A stretch of 13,276 nucleotides of DNA from an uncultured Collinsella sp. (GCA_900546775.1 UREM01000045.1:1-13276); one strand, 5' to 3'; shown: positions 1-7,175, counted from the first letter of the stretch. A program made the numbers and translations. The notes: generated by a model not told the origin, from the letters alone.

Positions 1-39
1 AACGGCCTGCGCGTGGACGACGCCATCGCCAAGCTGTAA
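1..39 (+). CDS. C-terminal end of an unidentified gene (partial)
   Basis: The first frame reads twelve residues, NGLRVDDAIAKL, and then a TAA stop at 37-39. The strong inverted repeats just downstream fit the 3' end of a transcription unit. The rest of the gene lies outside the window and the tail is too short to assign to a family. It runs in the same direction as the importer operon, so it may or may not belong to the same functional group. Confidence 0.45.
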   Translation, partial: NGLRVDDAIAKL

Positions 40-48
40 ACTCGCCGC

Positions 49-121
49 GCACGGGGGCGCCGGTCGCGTCCCCGTGCAACGGGCATGCGCCTTCCCCGAC
101 CGACGGCGCATGCCCGTTGCA
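49..121 (+). terminator. Overlapping GC-rich hairpins, terminator-like
   Basis: Two perfect inverted repeats overlap. The first pairs 49-56 with 70-77 (8 bp). The second pairs 75-91 with 105-121 (17 bp, 13-nt loop). They share bases 75-77, so the complete forms cannot coexist. The 17-bp stem lies 36 nt after the upstream stop codon. No clear U-tract follows, so this is either a non-canonical terminator or a leader structure of the next operon. Confidence 0.5.
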
Positions 122-129
122 TTCGCATC

Positions 130-157
130 CCGCCCGCCCACCGCACGGCGCGGGCGG
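130..157 (+). other. Third GC-rich inverted repeat in the leader
   Basis: An 8-bp perfect stem pairs 130-137 with 150-157 around a 12-nt loop, all G+C in the arms. It lies 26 nt before the lipoprotein start codon and 8 nt after the 17-bp hairpin. No U-run follows. It may be a leader RNA structure or only a result of high GC content. Confidence 0.35.
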
Positions 158-183
158 TCGAAGCGATTGAAAGGAACCCCTCC

Positions 184-717
184 ATGTTGAAGAAAACCCT
201 CGTCTTCGCCCTGTCGGCGGCGCTTTTCGCGTTCTCGCTCGCCGGCTGCGGCGGAAATTCAATCGACAGCGCAAAGGCAAGCGATGCCGATTCCCAGGAA
301 AAGACCGAACAGGCGGCCGATGCGACCGAGGGCGCAAGCGCTGCCCCCATCACCGCCGACAAGGTGGCCGACGGCACCTATCCGATCACCGTAGATTCCA
401 GCTCGAACATGTTCAGGATTGTGGACGCCCAGCTCATCGTGGAAAACGGCTCCATGCACTGCGTGATGACGCTTTCCGGCACGGGCTACGGCAAGCTCTT
501 CATGGGCACGGGCGACGAAGCTGCCGCCGCGAGCGAGGCCGACTTCATCCCCTATGTGGAAAACGCGGAAGGCAAGTACACCTACGACGTGCCCGTTGAA
601 GCGCTCGACGAGGACACCGCCTGCGCCGCGTGGAGCATTAAAAGGGAGCGGTGGTACGACCGCACGCTCGTGTTCGAATCCGTCGGCGTCGATCTGCGCG
701 CCGACGCACTGAAGTAA
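184..717 (+). CDS. Small secreted lipoprotein of an ABC importer operon
   Basis: 177 aa. The start at 184 is chosen because AAAGGA lies 9 nt upstream and because it gives a clean signal peptide: MLKK, a hydrophobic core, then the lipobox LAGC with Cys22 as the lipid anchor. A Ser/Ala/Asp/Glu-rich linker (about 25-58) leads to one beta-rich domain (about 63-170) ending in RWYDRTLVFE. Its core parallels the N-terminal domain of the next protein: a GTGYGK-like turn, then (F/Y).(I/V)PV, LDED and a closing aromatic strand. The pattern recalls NEAT-type heme or ligand-binding beta domains, but that is a resemblance judged by eye, not an assignment. The next gene starts 4 nt after the stop, so the two are almost certainly co-transcribed. 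Likely role: an extracellular ligand-capturing partner of the importer. Confidence 0.8.
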   Translation: MLKKTLVFALSAALFAFSLAGCGGNSIDSAKASDADSQEKTEQAADATEGASAAPITADKVADGTYPITVDSSSNMFRIVDAQLIVENGSMHCVMTLSGTGYGKLFMGTGDEAAAASEADFIPYVENAEGKYTYDVPVEALDEDTACAAWSIKRERWYDRTLVFESVGVDLRADALK

Positions 718-721
718 CGCC

Positions 722-2293
722 ATGCGGTCGATTCTTCCCAAGGGGGAAAACAGGAAACGCCGCAGCATCGCGGCGCGCGCGATCGCCTGCGTTCTCGTCG
801 CCCTGCTCGCGCTTCCCTTCGCGGGGTGCAGTGCGAGCCCGAACGCGACCGGTGGCACGGCGGGCTCTCAGGAATACACTGTGAGCGTCTCGCTTTCCGG
901 CGGGTCAGGGCGCGCAAGCATCGCCTCACCCACCACAATTGTGAAGGATGGCGACACCTACACCGCGACCATCACCTGGTCGAGTTCGAACTACGACAAG
1001 ATGACCGTCGACGGCGTGGACTACGCACCCGTAAACGACGGCGGCAACTCCACGTTCGAGATACCCGTCACGCTCGACGAGGACATCGCCGTGTCGGCCG
1101 AGACCGTCGCCATGTCGACGCCGCACACCATCGACTACACGATCCACTTCGACTCATCCACCATGAAGGAGAAATCGGGCGACGATGCAAGCGGCGGCTC
1201 CCCTGCGGGAACGGTTTCAAGCGCCGCGGCCGACTTCCACAACGCCGATTTGGGCTGCGGCTGGGAGCCGACGGGGGCGCTTCAGCTTGAATACGCCGAG
1301 CACTTCACTGTCGACGAGTTCGAAGGCGGTCTGCGGCTTATCTGCGTTTCGAATGGGGAGCGTTTCCTCGTGGTGCCGCAAGATGCGAAGGTACCTGATG
1401 GGTTGAGCTCCGACATCGCGGTCATAAGGCGCCCCGCCGACAAGGTGTACCTCGTGTCGTCGGCGTCGATGTGCCTGGTCGACGCGCTCGATGCGAACGA
1501 CAATATCTTAATGTCGGGCACGAAAGCCGACGATTGCTCGGTCGCGGGCTTCAAAAGCGCGCTCGGAAGTGGGGCGATCGCCTACGGCGGCAAGTACAGC
1601 GCGCCCGACTACGAGCGAATATCGGCCTCGGGCTGCACGCTCGCCATCGAGAACACCATGATCAACCACACGCCCGATGTGAAGGAAAAGCTGCAGAAGC
1701 TCGGGCTCGTCGTGCTCACCGAACAGTCGTCGAGCGAGCCCAAAGCACTCGGGCGCGTCGAGTGGATTAAGCTTTTCGGCGTCCTGTTCGACAAGGAAGA
1801 CGAGGCCACGCACCTGTTCAACGAGCAGAAGGCCCGCGTCGAGCAAACGTCGGGGCTCGCGTCGTCAGGTAAAACCGTGGCGTATTTCTACATTAACTCG
1901 AACGGGGCCGCCGTCACGCGGCGGGCGGGCGACTACGTGGCGCAGATGATCGAGCTTGCAGGCGGCAGCTACGCGCTCGATGACGCGCAGACGGCGTCGA
2001 CGTCAGGTTCGTCAGTAACGCTCGAAATGGAGCGCTTCTACGCGACAGCGAAGGATGCCGACATCATCGTCTACAACGGCACCATCGACGAATCGGTTGC
2101 CACCTTGAACGACTTCGTAGGCAAAAACGCGCTACTGTCGCAGTTCAAAGCCGTGAAGAACGGCAACGTCTGGGTCACAAGCGCCGACATGTACCAGCAG
2201 ATGACTTCTACCGCCGACATTATCGACGAGCTGCACGGGGCGTTCACCGGCGATGACACGAGCGACTTCCATTATCTGAAGAAGCTCGGCTAG
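722..2293 (+). CDS. ABC importer substrate-binding lipoprotein (TroA/FepB type) with extra N-terminal beta domain
   Basis: 523 aa. The signal peptide has a long basic n-region, a hydrophobic stretch and the lipobox FAGC (Cys36). Residues about 51-145 form a beta-rich domain resembling the upstream lipoprotein. About 150-185 is a Ser/Gly/Asp linker. About 190-505 fit the class III periplasmic-binding fold (Peripla_BP_2) of iron-siderophore, heme and cobalamin importers: VYLVSSAS near 242-249, AIENTMINHTPDVKEKL about 308-324, a bridging helix around 340-375, and a C-terminal lobe with DADIIVYNG and GNVWVTSADMYQQ. At 523 aa it is much longer than the usual 300-380 aa because of the extra domain. 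No strong Shine-Dalgarno is seen, and the 4-nt gap to the previous stop suggests translational coupling. Membership of the binding-protein family is solid; the ligand is unknown. Confidence 0.88.
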   Translation: MRSILPKGENRKRRSIAARAIACVLVALLALPFAGCSASPNATGGTAGSQEYTVSVSLSGGSGRASIASPTTIVKDGDTYTATITWSSSNYDKMTVDGVDYAPVNDGGNSTFEIPVTLDEDIAVSAETVAMSTPHTIDYTIHFDSSTMKEKSGDDASGGSPAGTVSSAAADFHNADLGCGWEPTGALQLEYAEHFTVDEFEGGLRLICVSNGERFLVVPQDAKVPDGLSSDIAVIRRPADKVYLVSSASMCLVDALDANDNILMSGTKADDCSVAGFKSALGSGAIAYGGKYSAPDYERISASGCTLAIENTMINHTPDVKEKLQKLGLVVLTEQSSSEPKALGRVEWIKLFGVLFDKEDEATHLFNEQKARVEQTSGLASSGKTVAYFYINSNGAAVTRRAGDYVAQMIELAGGSYALDDAQTASTSGSSVTLEMERFYATAKDADIIVYNGTIDESVATLNDFVGKNALLSQFKAVKNGNVWVTSADMYQQMTSTADIIDELHGAFTGDDTSDFHYLKKLG

Positions 2294-2297
2294 CACC

Positions 2298-3338
2298 ATG
2301 AGAAGCCGACTTTCCATGGCATACGACGAATCGGGGCGCGCCGCGCGGTGTCGCGTCGTGACGGCGCTGCTCGCTGTTGCCCTCATCGTGCTCGTCGGGA
2401 CCAACCTGTGCATCGGGAGCGTGCTCGTGCCCGCAGACCACATCCCCGGCATCCTTTCGGGCGGCGCGGCCAATTCCATGGAAAGCCAGGTCATCTGGGA
2501 GATTCGACTGCCGCGCGTACTTTCAGCCGTGCTTCTCGGCGGGGCACTTTCACTCTCCGGGTTCCTGCTGCAGACGTTTTTCAACAACCCCATCGCCGAC
2601 CCGTTCATCTTGGGCGTCTCCTCGGGCGCAAAGTTCGTCGTCGCGCTTACGATGATCGTACTTCTGGGCGCAAACCAGGCCATGTCCTCGCCGGCCATGG
2701 TGGCCGCAGCGTTTCTGGGCTCGCTTATCACCATCGGTTTCGTGCTCCTCATTGCACGGCGCATAAGTTCCATGGCCATGCTCATCGTGGCGGGCGTCAT
2801 GGTGGGATACATCTGCTCGGCGGCGACGAACTTCCTCATCGCCTTCGCCGACGACCAGTCCATCGTGAACCTGCACAACTGGTCTTTGGGTAGCTTCTCG
2901 GGTTCGAGCTGGGACGACGTCGCGGTCATCACGGTCGTGGTGATCACCGTAAGCGCATGCGTATTCGCGATATCGAAGCCCCTTTCCGCCTTCCAGCTGG
3001 GAGAAGCCTACGCGAAAAGCGTCGGCGTGAACGTCGCACGCTTCCGCGTGGCGCTCGTCCTTCTAGCGAGCATGCTCTCCGCCTGCGTGACCGCGTTCGC
3101 TGGTCCGGTGTCGTTCGTAGGCATTGCGGTTCCGCATCTCGTGAAGTCGGTGCTAAAGTCGTCGAAGCCCATCCGCGTGATTCCTGCGTGCTTCTTGGGA
3201 GGCGCCATCTTCTGCGCGGGCTGCGATTTGATCGCGCGCACACTGTTCTCTCCTGTCGAACTTTCCATCAGCGCTGTCACCGCCATCTTCGGCGCGCCGG
3301 TGGTTATCGCGCTCATGTTGAAGAAGCGGGTGAGGTAG
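2298..3338 (+). CDS. FecCD-family ABC importer permease
   Basis: 346 aa, normal for the BtuC/FecCD/FhuB family. About nine or ten hydrophobic segments are visible. Family landmarks are IRLPRVLSAVLLGGALSLSG (69-88), NPIADPFILGVSSGA (97-111), and AGPVSFVGIAVPHLVK (268-283), the last near the coupling region that contacts the ATPase. The more usual late LP.G motif is represented by SPVELS..AVTAIFGAP. Only one permease gene is present, so a homodimer as in BtuC2D2 is expected. It starts 4 nt after the binding-protein stop and ends directly against the ATPase start codon. A second in-frame ATG at 2319 is possible, but neither start has a strong ribosome-binding site. The substrate (iron chelate, heme or corrinoid) cannot be told from the permease. 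Confidence 0.93.
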   Translation: MRSRLSMAYDESGRAARCRVVTALLAVALIVLVGTNLCIGSVLVPADHIPGILSGGAANSMESQVIWEIRLPRVLSAVLLGGALSLSGFLLQTFFNNPIADPFILGVSSGAKFVVALTMIVLLGANQAMSSPAMVAAAFLGSLITIGFVLLIARRISSMAMLIVAGVMVGYICSAATNFLIAFADDQSIVNLHNWSLGSFSGSSWDDVAVITVVVITVSACVFAISKPLSAFQLGEAYAKSVGVNVARFRVALVLLASMLSACVTAFAGPVSFVGIAVPHLVKSVLKSSKPIRVIPACFLGGAIFCAGCDLIARTLFSPVELSISAVTAIFGAPVVIALMLKKRVR

Positions 3339-4655
3339 ATGGGGGAATTCGTGCCGCGGCCCAAAACGCTCGGAGGGGACATTCCATGCTTAGACAGTCC
3401 TGAGCTCGCACGAAAGCGCCAGAAGGCACTTTCGGCTCGTGCGGAACTGCGCGCGGAACGCCTCTTCCGAGCGGAGCCGAACCTCGAAACTACGGTCGAA
3501 ACGCAGGCTGACGGAGCGCCGCTTTTCCACATAAGCGACCTGTCGGCGGGCTACGACAAGAAGGTCGTAGTCGGAGGCGTCGATCTGGAGGTTCGCGCGG
3601 GCGACGTCGTGGCGCTCATCGGGCCGAACGGCTCGGGCAAGTCGACCATCTTAAAAACCATCACACGCCATCTGGCACCGCTTGCCGGCGCGGTCGAGCT
3701 CGACGGGCGGGAGATTTCCCGATGGAAGACGGCGGAGTTTGCAAAGAACCTTGCCGTTATGCTGACAGATCGCCCCCGGACCGAGCTCCTCACCTGCCGC
3801 GATGTCGTAGAGGCGGGAAGGCACCCCTACACCGGGCGAATGGGCACACTCTCGCCCGACGACCATAGTCGGGTCGACGAGGCCATGAAAACCGCACGTG
3901 TGGAAGAGCTCGCCGAGCGCGATTTCATGCAGATAAGCGACGGGCAACGCCAGCGCGTCATACTCGCACGCGCCATCGCGCAGGATCCGCGTGTGCTCGT
4001 GCTCGACGAGCCCACGTCGTATCTCGATATCCGCTACCAGATCGACCTGCTGCGAATACTTCGCCACCTTGCGAAATCGCGGAATGTGGCTGTCATCATG
4101 TCCATCCACGAACTCGAGCTCGCGCAGAAAAGCGCCGACAAGGTGATTTGCGTGAAGGACGGCCGGGTCTTCCGCGCCGGCGTACCCGAGGACATATTCA
4201 CGCGCGAGACGATTGGCGAGCTCTACGGCCTTCAACATGGCACCTTCAACGAGCGCTTCGGCAGCGTGGAAATTGGACGCCCGCACGGCGATGCGCACAC
4301 GTTCGTCATCGCCGGCGCAGGTACGGGGTCGGCTGTGTTTCGCCAGCTCATCCGGCAGGGCAAGGCGTTCTACACGGGCGTTCTGCACGAAGGGGACATC
4401 GACTGCGAGCTAGCGCGCGACCTGGCGGCGGAATGCGTGGCCGAGCGCGCCTTCGAGCCGATCGGGGATAAAACCATAGCCCGCGCCAAAGAGCTCCTCG
4501 TCCACTGCGCGCGCCTTATCGTGTGCCCCGCCGCCTTCGGCACCATTAACGCCCGCAACGCAGAGCTCGTCGAGTTCGCACGCTCGCACGGTATCGAGGT
4601 CATGCGAGCGTGCGAAGGCGCATCGGAGGATTCCCAATTGGGGTGGAAAGGATAA
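3339..4655 (+). CDS. ABC importer ATPase with N-terminal extension and extra C-terminal domain
   Basis: 438 aa, against about 250-270 for a plain FecE/BtuD ATPase. Residues 1-60 are a charged, Arg/Glu/Ala-rich extension. The ABC domain (about 61-300) has Walker A GPNGSGKST (95-103), signature ISDGQRQ (199-205, in place of LSGGQ), Walker B VLVLDEP (219-225), a D-loop SYLD and the switch His257. At the Q-loop the sequence is VMLTDR (140-145), with no glutamine. Residues about 305-420 form a further domain starting FVIAGAGTG, with conserved-looking FEPIGDKTI and CPAAFGTINARN segments. I recall similar long ATPases in anaerobe importers but know no tested function for this tail. The ATG directly follows the permease stop, with GAGG just upstream. 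The stop lies 2 nt before the possible IS end at 4658, so the last residues could be altered. Confidence 0.92.
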   Translation: MGEFVPRPKTLGGDIPCLDSPELARKRQKALSARAELRAERLFRAEPNLETTVETQADGAPLFHISDLSAGYDKKVVVGGVDLEVRAGDVVALIGPNGSGKSTILKTITRHLAPLAGAVELDGREISRWKTAEFAKNLAVMLTDRPRTELLTCRDVVEAGRHPYTGRMGTLSPDDHSRVDEAMKTARVEELAERDFMQISDGQRQRVILARAIAQDPRVLVLDEPTSYLDIRYQIDLLRILRHLAKSRNVAVIMSIHELELAQKSADKVICVKDGRVFRAGVPEDIFTRETIGELYGLQHGTFNERFGSVEIGRPHGDAHTFVIAGAGTGSAVFRQLIRQGKAFYTGVLHEGDIDCELARDLAAECVAERAFEPIGDKTIARAKELLVHCARLIVCPAAFGTINARNAELVEFARSHGIEVMRACEGASEDSQLGWKG

Positions 4656-4678
4656 ACTGGACTTTCTTTTAAGGATCC
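4656..4678 (+). other. Possible remnant of an IS3-type terminus
   Basis: Between the ATPase stop and the transposase fragment lies a short piece starting TGGACTTTC at 4658. IS3-family ends typically begin with TG, so this may be a surviving terminal repeat fused to an internal part of the element by deletion. A frame stop (TAA, 4670-4672) and a GGATCC site (4673-4678, the first bases of the transposase frame) are seen. The assignment is tentative because no opposite end is present. Confidence 0.25.
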
Positions 4679-4912
4679 TCAGGCTACAGCTCCTACGCCG
4701 GCGAGGTCTACAAGGCGCCGGAGAACCTCATAAACAGGAATTTCCACGCCGACGAGCCCAACCTGCTGTGGCTCACCGACATCACCGAGTTCAGGCTCCC
4801 GGGCGGCGAGAAGGTCTACCTGAGCCCGGTCATCGACTGCTTCGGCGGGATGCTCGTCGCCTGGTCGATCGGGCTGCACCCCGACAAGCGCCTCGCGAAC
4901 TCGAGCCTGCGC
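4673..4912 (+). pseudogene. IS3-family transposase (OrfB) internal fragment
   Basis: An open 80-codon stretch without start or stop encodes typical IS3/IS150-group OrfB integrase-core sequence: YSSYAGEV, APENLINRNFHADEPN, WLTDITEF, then KVYLSPVIDCFGG and VAWSIGLHPD. The first catalytic Asp of the DDE triad is in WLTDITEF. The second Asp and the Glu, which should lie further on, are missing, as are the N-terminal HTH region and OrfA. The frame is intact without internal stops, so the deletion may be recent. The fragment stops at a Ser-Leu-Arg, exactly where the TetR gene's stop codon begins on the opposite strand. It cannot encode an active transposase. Confidence 0.85.
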
Positions 4913-5524
4913 CTAATCCAAGCGAGATTCCAGACTCGACAGGCCATTGAGAGTCAGGTCGTTGGCGACCTCCGAGACGCGCTCGATAGGAACCGAGCCG
5001 TCAGACAGCGCCCATGTGCGATAGATTCCGATAATACCCGACAGCAAAAACGCCAGATAGTAGTCGAACATCTCGTCCTTGAGACCGTGGGGCAGCAGAT
5101 CGCGCTCGGCAATCTCGTGCTCGAGCGGCGCACGAAGACGAGCCATAAAATCATCGAGCGGAATGTTCTCGATCAGCTGACGATTGAGCACCAGGTTGTT
5201 GCACAGCGCCTCGTTAACGGTTTTAAAGAAGGTCGCCGCCGCGCCCAGGGCGCGCTCGTTGGTGTCACCGTCCATGGAAGCAAGCGTTTTCTCGACCGAG
5301 TCGACAATCATCTCCACCACATCGACGGCAATGGCATCGAGCAAGCCATCAACCGTACCAAAGTGCACGTAGAAGGTTTTACGGTCGACATTGGCCTCGC
5401 GCGCGATGGCACTCACCGTAATGTCTGCCAGCGGCTTTTCCATGAGCAAGCGCTCAAAAGCGGAAAGGATGGCATTGCGGCTGCGAACGATACGGCGATC
5501 AATACGCGGTTTACTGGTGGCCAT
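4913..5524 (-). CDS. TetR/AcrR-family transcriptional regulator
   Basis: 203 aa from the ATG at 5524, chosen because AAGGGA lies about 7 nt upstream. An in-frame ATG at 5551 lacks such a site. The N-terminal helix-turn-helix is clear: ILSAFERLLMEKPLADITVSAIA, then EANVDRKTFYVHFGTVDGLLDAI (about 18-65), the TetR_N pattern with the YxHF recognition-helix end. The rest is an alpha-helical ligand-binding and dimer domain without a recognisable ligand class. It is probably a repressor. It lies downstream of and in the same direction as the flippase-like gene, so that gene or its own gene are candidate targets. Its stop codon directly touches the IS scar, so the natural C-terminus may have been changed. 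The total length is still normal for the family. Confidence 0.9.
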   Translation of the reverse strand: MATSKPRIDRRIVRSRNAILSAFERLLMEKPLADITVSAIAREANVDRKTFYVHFGTVDGLLDAIAVDVVEMIVDSVEKTLASMDGDTNERALGAAATFFKTVNEALCNNLVLNRQLIENIPLDDFMARLRAPLEHEIAERDLLPHGLKDEMFDYYLAFLLSGIIGIYRTWALSDGSVPIERVSEVANDLTLNGLSSLESRLD

Positions 5525-5567
5525 GGGTGTGTCCCTTCGATATGCGAGCATTCATCAACAGATGAGA

Positions 5568-5591
5568 GATAATCTACGTAAGAGGATTATC
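5568..5591. promoter_or_regulatory. Candidate TetR operator (inverted repeat)
   Basis: Perfect 7-bp arms GATAATC (5568-5574) and GATTATC (5585-5591) flank a 10-nt centre that includes the palindrome TACGTA (5575-5580). The site lies 44 nt upstream of the TetR start codon, in the only non-coding gap between TetR and the flippase-like gene. That is the usual size and place for an autoregulatory TetR operator. Binding is inferred. Confidence 0.4.
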
Positions 5592-5640
5592 CCCCATACA
5601 GCTCAAATATGCCCCGCATCATGAAGAACGCACGACTGCC

Positions 5641-6948
5641 CTACCGCGACTTAGGGTGCTTCTTCTTATTGAGCGCCGACGGAGATACGCGGATACCGTC
5701 GCCCGTCTGGCGCACATAGGCTTTATGAGCCGGCTTAGCGGTCCCAGAAGCCTTCTGAGCGTGCTTCCTGGGATCAACGGTAACAGCATTCGTGGGGTGC
5801 GGCTTAGTGGGCGCAGAGGGCGTCTGAGGCTCGCGGCCGAGCTTGCGCATCACGCGATCCCAGCGCGCATGGATGCTCTCGTTGTGGGCGCTCTTAAGGC
5901 CCAGCAGGGGCGCAGCCAAAATGGTCGGCGCGATAAACGTAATGAGACGCCACAGCAGATAGCCGGCGGTCGAAGCCGACCCAAAGAAATGACCCAAGAA
6001 CAAAGCAAAGCCGCCCTCAGCGCCACCAGTTCCACCGGGCAAGGGAACCGCAGAGCTCAGCAGCTGGACAAAGGCGCTCGCGGCCATGACCGAGAAAAAG
6101 TCGACCTCGTGGTGGCCAAAGGCGAGCATCAGGAAATACGGCACGAGGTAGAAAAACGCGAGCTGCAGCATGGTGATAAACACGGTGAGCAGCATGGAAG
6201 AAAAATGTCCGGCCGAAAGCTTGAACTTCTCGGAGAAGGAGTAGATCTCGCCATCGACAAACGAGCGCCATCCATCGATCTTAGTGGCCGAGACACCTAT
6301 GCGCTCGAGCCAATTGATGATGCAATGGGCGACGCGCGTGACGGTCTTAGGCATGAGCGCAACGGCGAAGATGCCGAGCAGGATGCAGCAGTGACCGCCA
6401 AAACTAAAGACGCACAGCAGCGTCATGTCGCCATAGCGCTCGGCAAAAAACGGCATGCGAGCAAGCAATAGGATAGCGCCCCAGGCAACGAGGCCAAACT
6501 GATACACAATAAATCGGGTGAACTGCGTGGCACCCGCTTCGCCCACGTTTTGGCCCGCTTTGGTCAGGCGGTAGATCTGGGCAGGCGTAGAGCCCATCAT
6601 CATGGGCGTCAGGTTGCCAAAGAAGATGCCACTCGCCTCGACCGAGATCAGGTCGCGAATGCCGACGGGTGAATTGGGGTCGAGCCAGACGGCGATCGCA
6701 TAGGCCACAATGCCAAAGAACAGATACATAAACATGCAAAGACACGCGACAACGAGCCAGGGCGCCTGGACGCTCGACATAGCAGCCCAGAACTGCCCCA
6801 TCTGCCCGGTTACCACCAGATAGACGATATAACCCACCAGCACAACGCCGATAAAGATTGCGCCGCGGCGTGCGCTCTTATTGTCATCGCCGCCCGAGGC
6901 CTCAACCTCGACCTGGGGCTTGGACGTATGCTGAGAGGACTCCGTCAT
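5641..6948 (-). CDS. Flippase-like integral membrane protein (LPG synthase TM / YbhN, UPF0104 family)
   Basis: 435 aa. The start at 6948 is set by AAGGAG (6953-6958 on the opposite strand), 4 nt upstream; an upstream in-frame ATG at 7014 has no such site. A hydrophilic N-terminus is followed by about seven or eight transmembrane helices (about 30-350). The family landmarks are SVEASGIFFGNLTPMMMGS (102-120), PAQIYRL (122-128) and the glycine-rich PLPGGTGGAEGGF (302-314). Relatives include the lipid-flipping half of MprF and stand-alone YbhN-type proteins, thought to move lipids or lipid-linked sugars across the membrane. No aminoacyl-transferase domain is present. The last 80 or so residues form a basic, Lys/Pro/Ala-rich, probably cytosolic tail. 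The family call is firm; the transported lipid is unknown. Confidence 0.88.
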   Translation of the reverse strand: MTESSQHTSKPQVEVEASGGDDNKSARRGAIFIGVVLVGYIVYLVVTGQMGQFWAAMSSVQAPWLVVACLCMFMYLFFGIVAYAIAVWLDPNSPVGIRDLISVEASGIFFGNLTPMMMGSTPAQIYRLTKAGQNVGEAGATQFTRFIVYQFGLVAWGAILLLARMPFFAERYGDMTLLCVFSFGGHCCILLGIFAVALMPKTVTRVAHCIINWLERIGVSATKIDGWRSFVDGEIYSFSEKFKLSAGHFSSMLLTVFITMLQLAFFYLVPYFLMLAFGHHEVDFFSVMAASAFVQLLSSAVPLPGGTGGAEGGFALFLGHFFGSASTAGYLLWRLITFIAPTILAAPLLGLKSAHNESIHARWDRVMRKLGREPQTPSAPTKPHPTNAVTVDPRKHAQKASGTAKPAHKAYVRQTGDGIRVSPSALNKKKHPKSR

Positions 6949-6981
6949 GAGACTCCTTCTAACAGTCAAAATATCTTGGTT

Positions 6982-6987
6982 ATTGTA
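6982..6987 (-). promoter_or_regulatory. -10 element of a likely promoter for the flippase-like gene
   Basis: On the minus strand TACAAT matches the -10 consensus at five of six positions and lies 33 nt before the start codon. No good -35 is visible at 16-18 nt upstream. The tRNA terminator lies just upstream, so a separate promoter is needed here. Confidence 0.4.
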
Positions 6988-7054
6988 CCCGTAAGGGCCA
7001 TAAGCAGAACGCAAAGCTCTTGTTCAAACGGGAATGACAGACAGTTGTTTGATA

Positions 7055-7088
7055 ATAAAAAACCCGGCCTTCCGTGGAAAGACCGGGT
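7055..7088 (-). terminator. Rho-independent terminator of tRNA-Glu
   Basis: On the minus strand ACCCGGTCTTT pairs with GAAGGCCGGGT (about 11 bp including G-U pairs, 4-5 nt loop) and is followed by TTTTTTATTAT. It starts about 10 nt after the tRNA CCA end. Confidence 0.9.
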
Positions 7089-7098
7089 ATCAGATGCG

Positions 7099-7175
7099 TG
7101 GTAGCCCGTACCAGATTCGAACTGGTGATCTCCGCCTTGAGAGGGCGGCGTCCTAAACCGCTAGACGAACGGGCC
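7099..7175 (-). tRNA. tRNA-Glu (anticodon CTC)
   Basis: The 77-nt minus-strand sequence folds as a full cloverleaf: 7-bp acceptor stem, D arm GTC/GAC, anticodon stem CCGCC/GGCGG with loop CTCTCAA (anticodon CTC, reading GAG), T arm ACCAG-TTCGAAT-CTGGT, discriminator A and an encoded CCA. The first acceptor pair is G1-U72 rather than the common G-C. The gene stands alone, with its own promoter upstream and a terminator downstream. Confidence 0.97.

Noticed and set aside
2132..2947. 271-codon minus-strand frame opposite the binding protein and permease
   Set aside because: It overlaps two well-supported genes and has a Met/Ser/Thr-rich composition typical of antisense shadows.
4673..4678. GGATCC restriction site at the start of the transposase fragment, as a cloning or vector join
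   Set aside because: A single 6-bp site is expected by chance in this length, and no vector sequence is seen.
4850..5572. 240-codon + strand frame starting in the transposase remnant
   Set aside because: Only the first 21 codons are transposase. The rest is antisense to the TetR gene, so it is not a fusion protein.
5656..6471. 271-codon + strand frame opposite the flippase-like gene
   Set aside because: It is charged, motif-free sequence antisense to a clear multi-pass membrane protein with family motifs.
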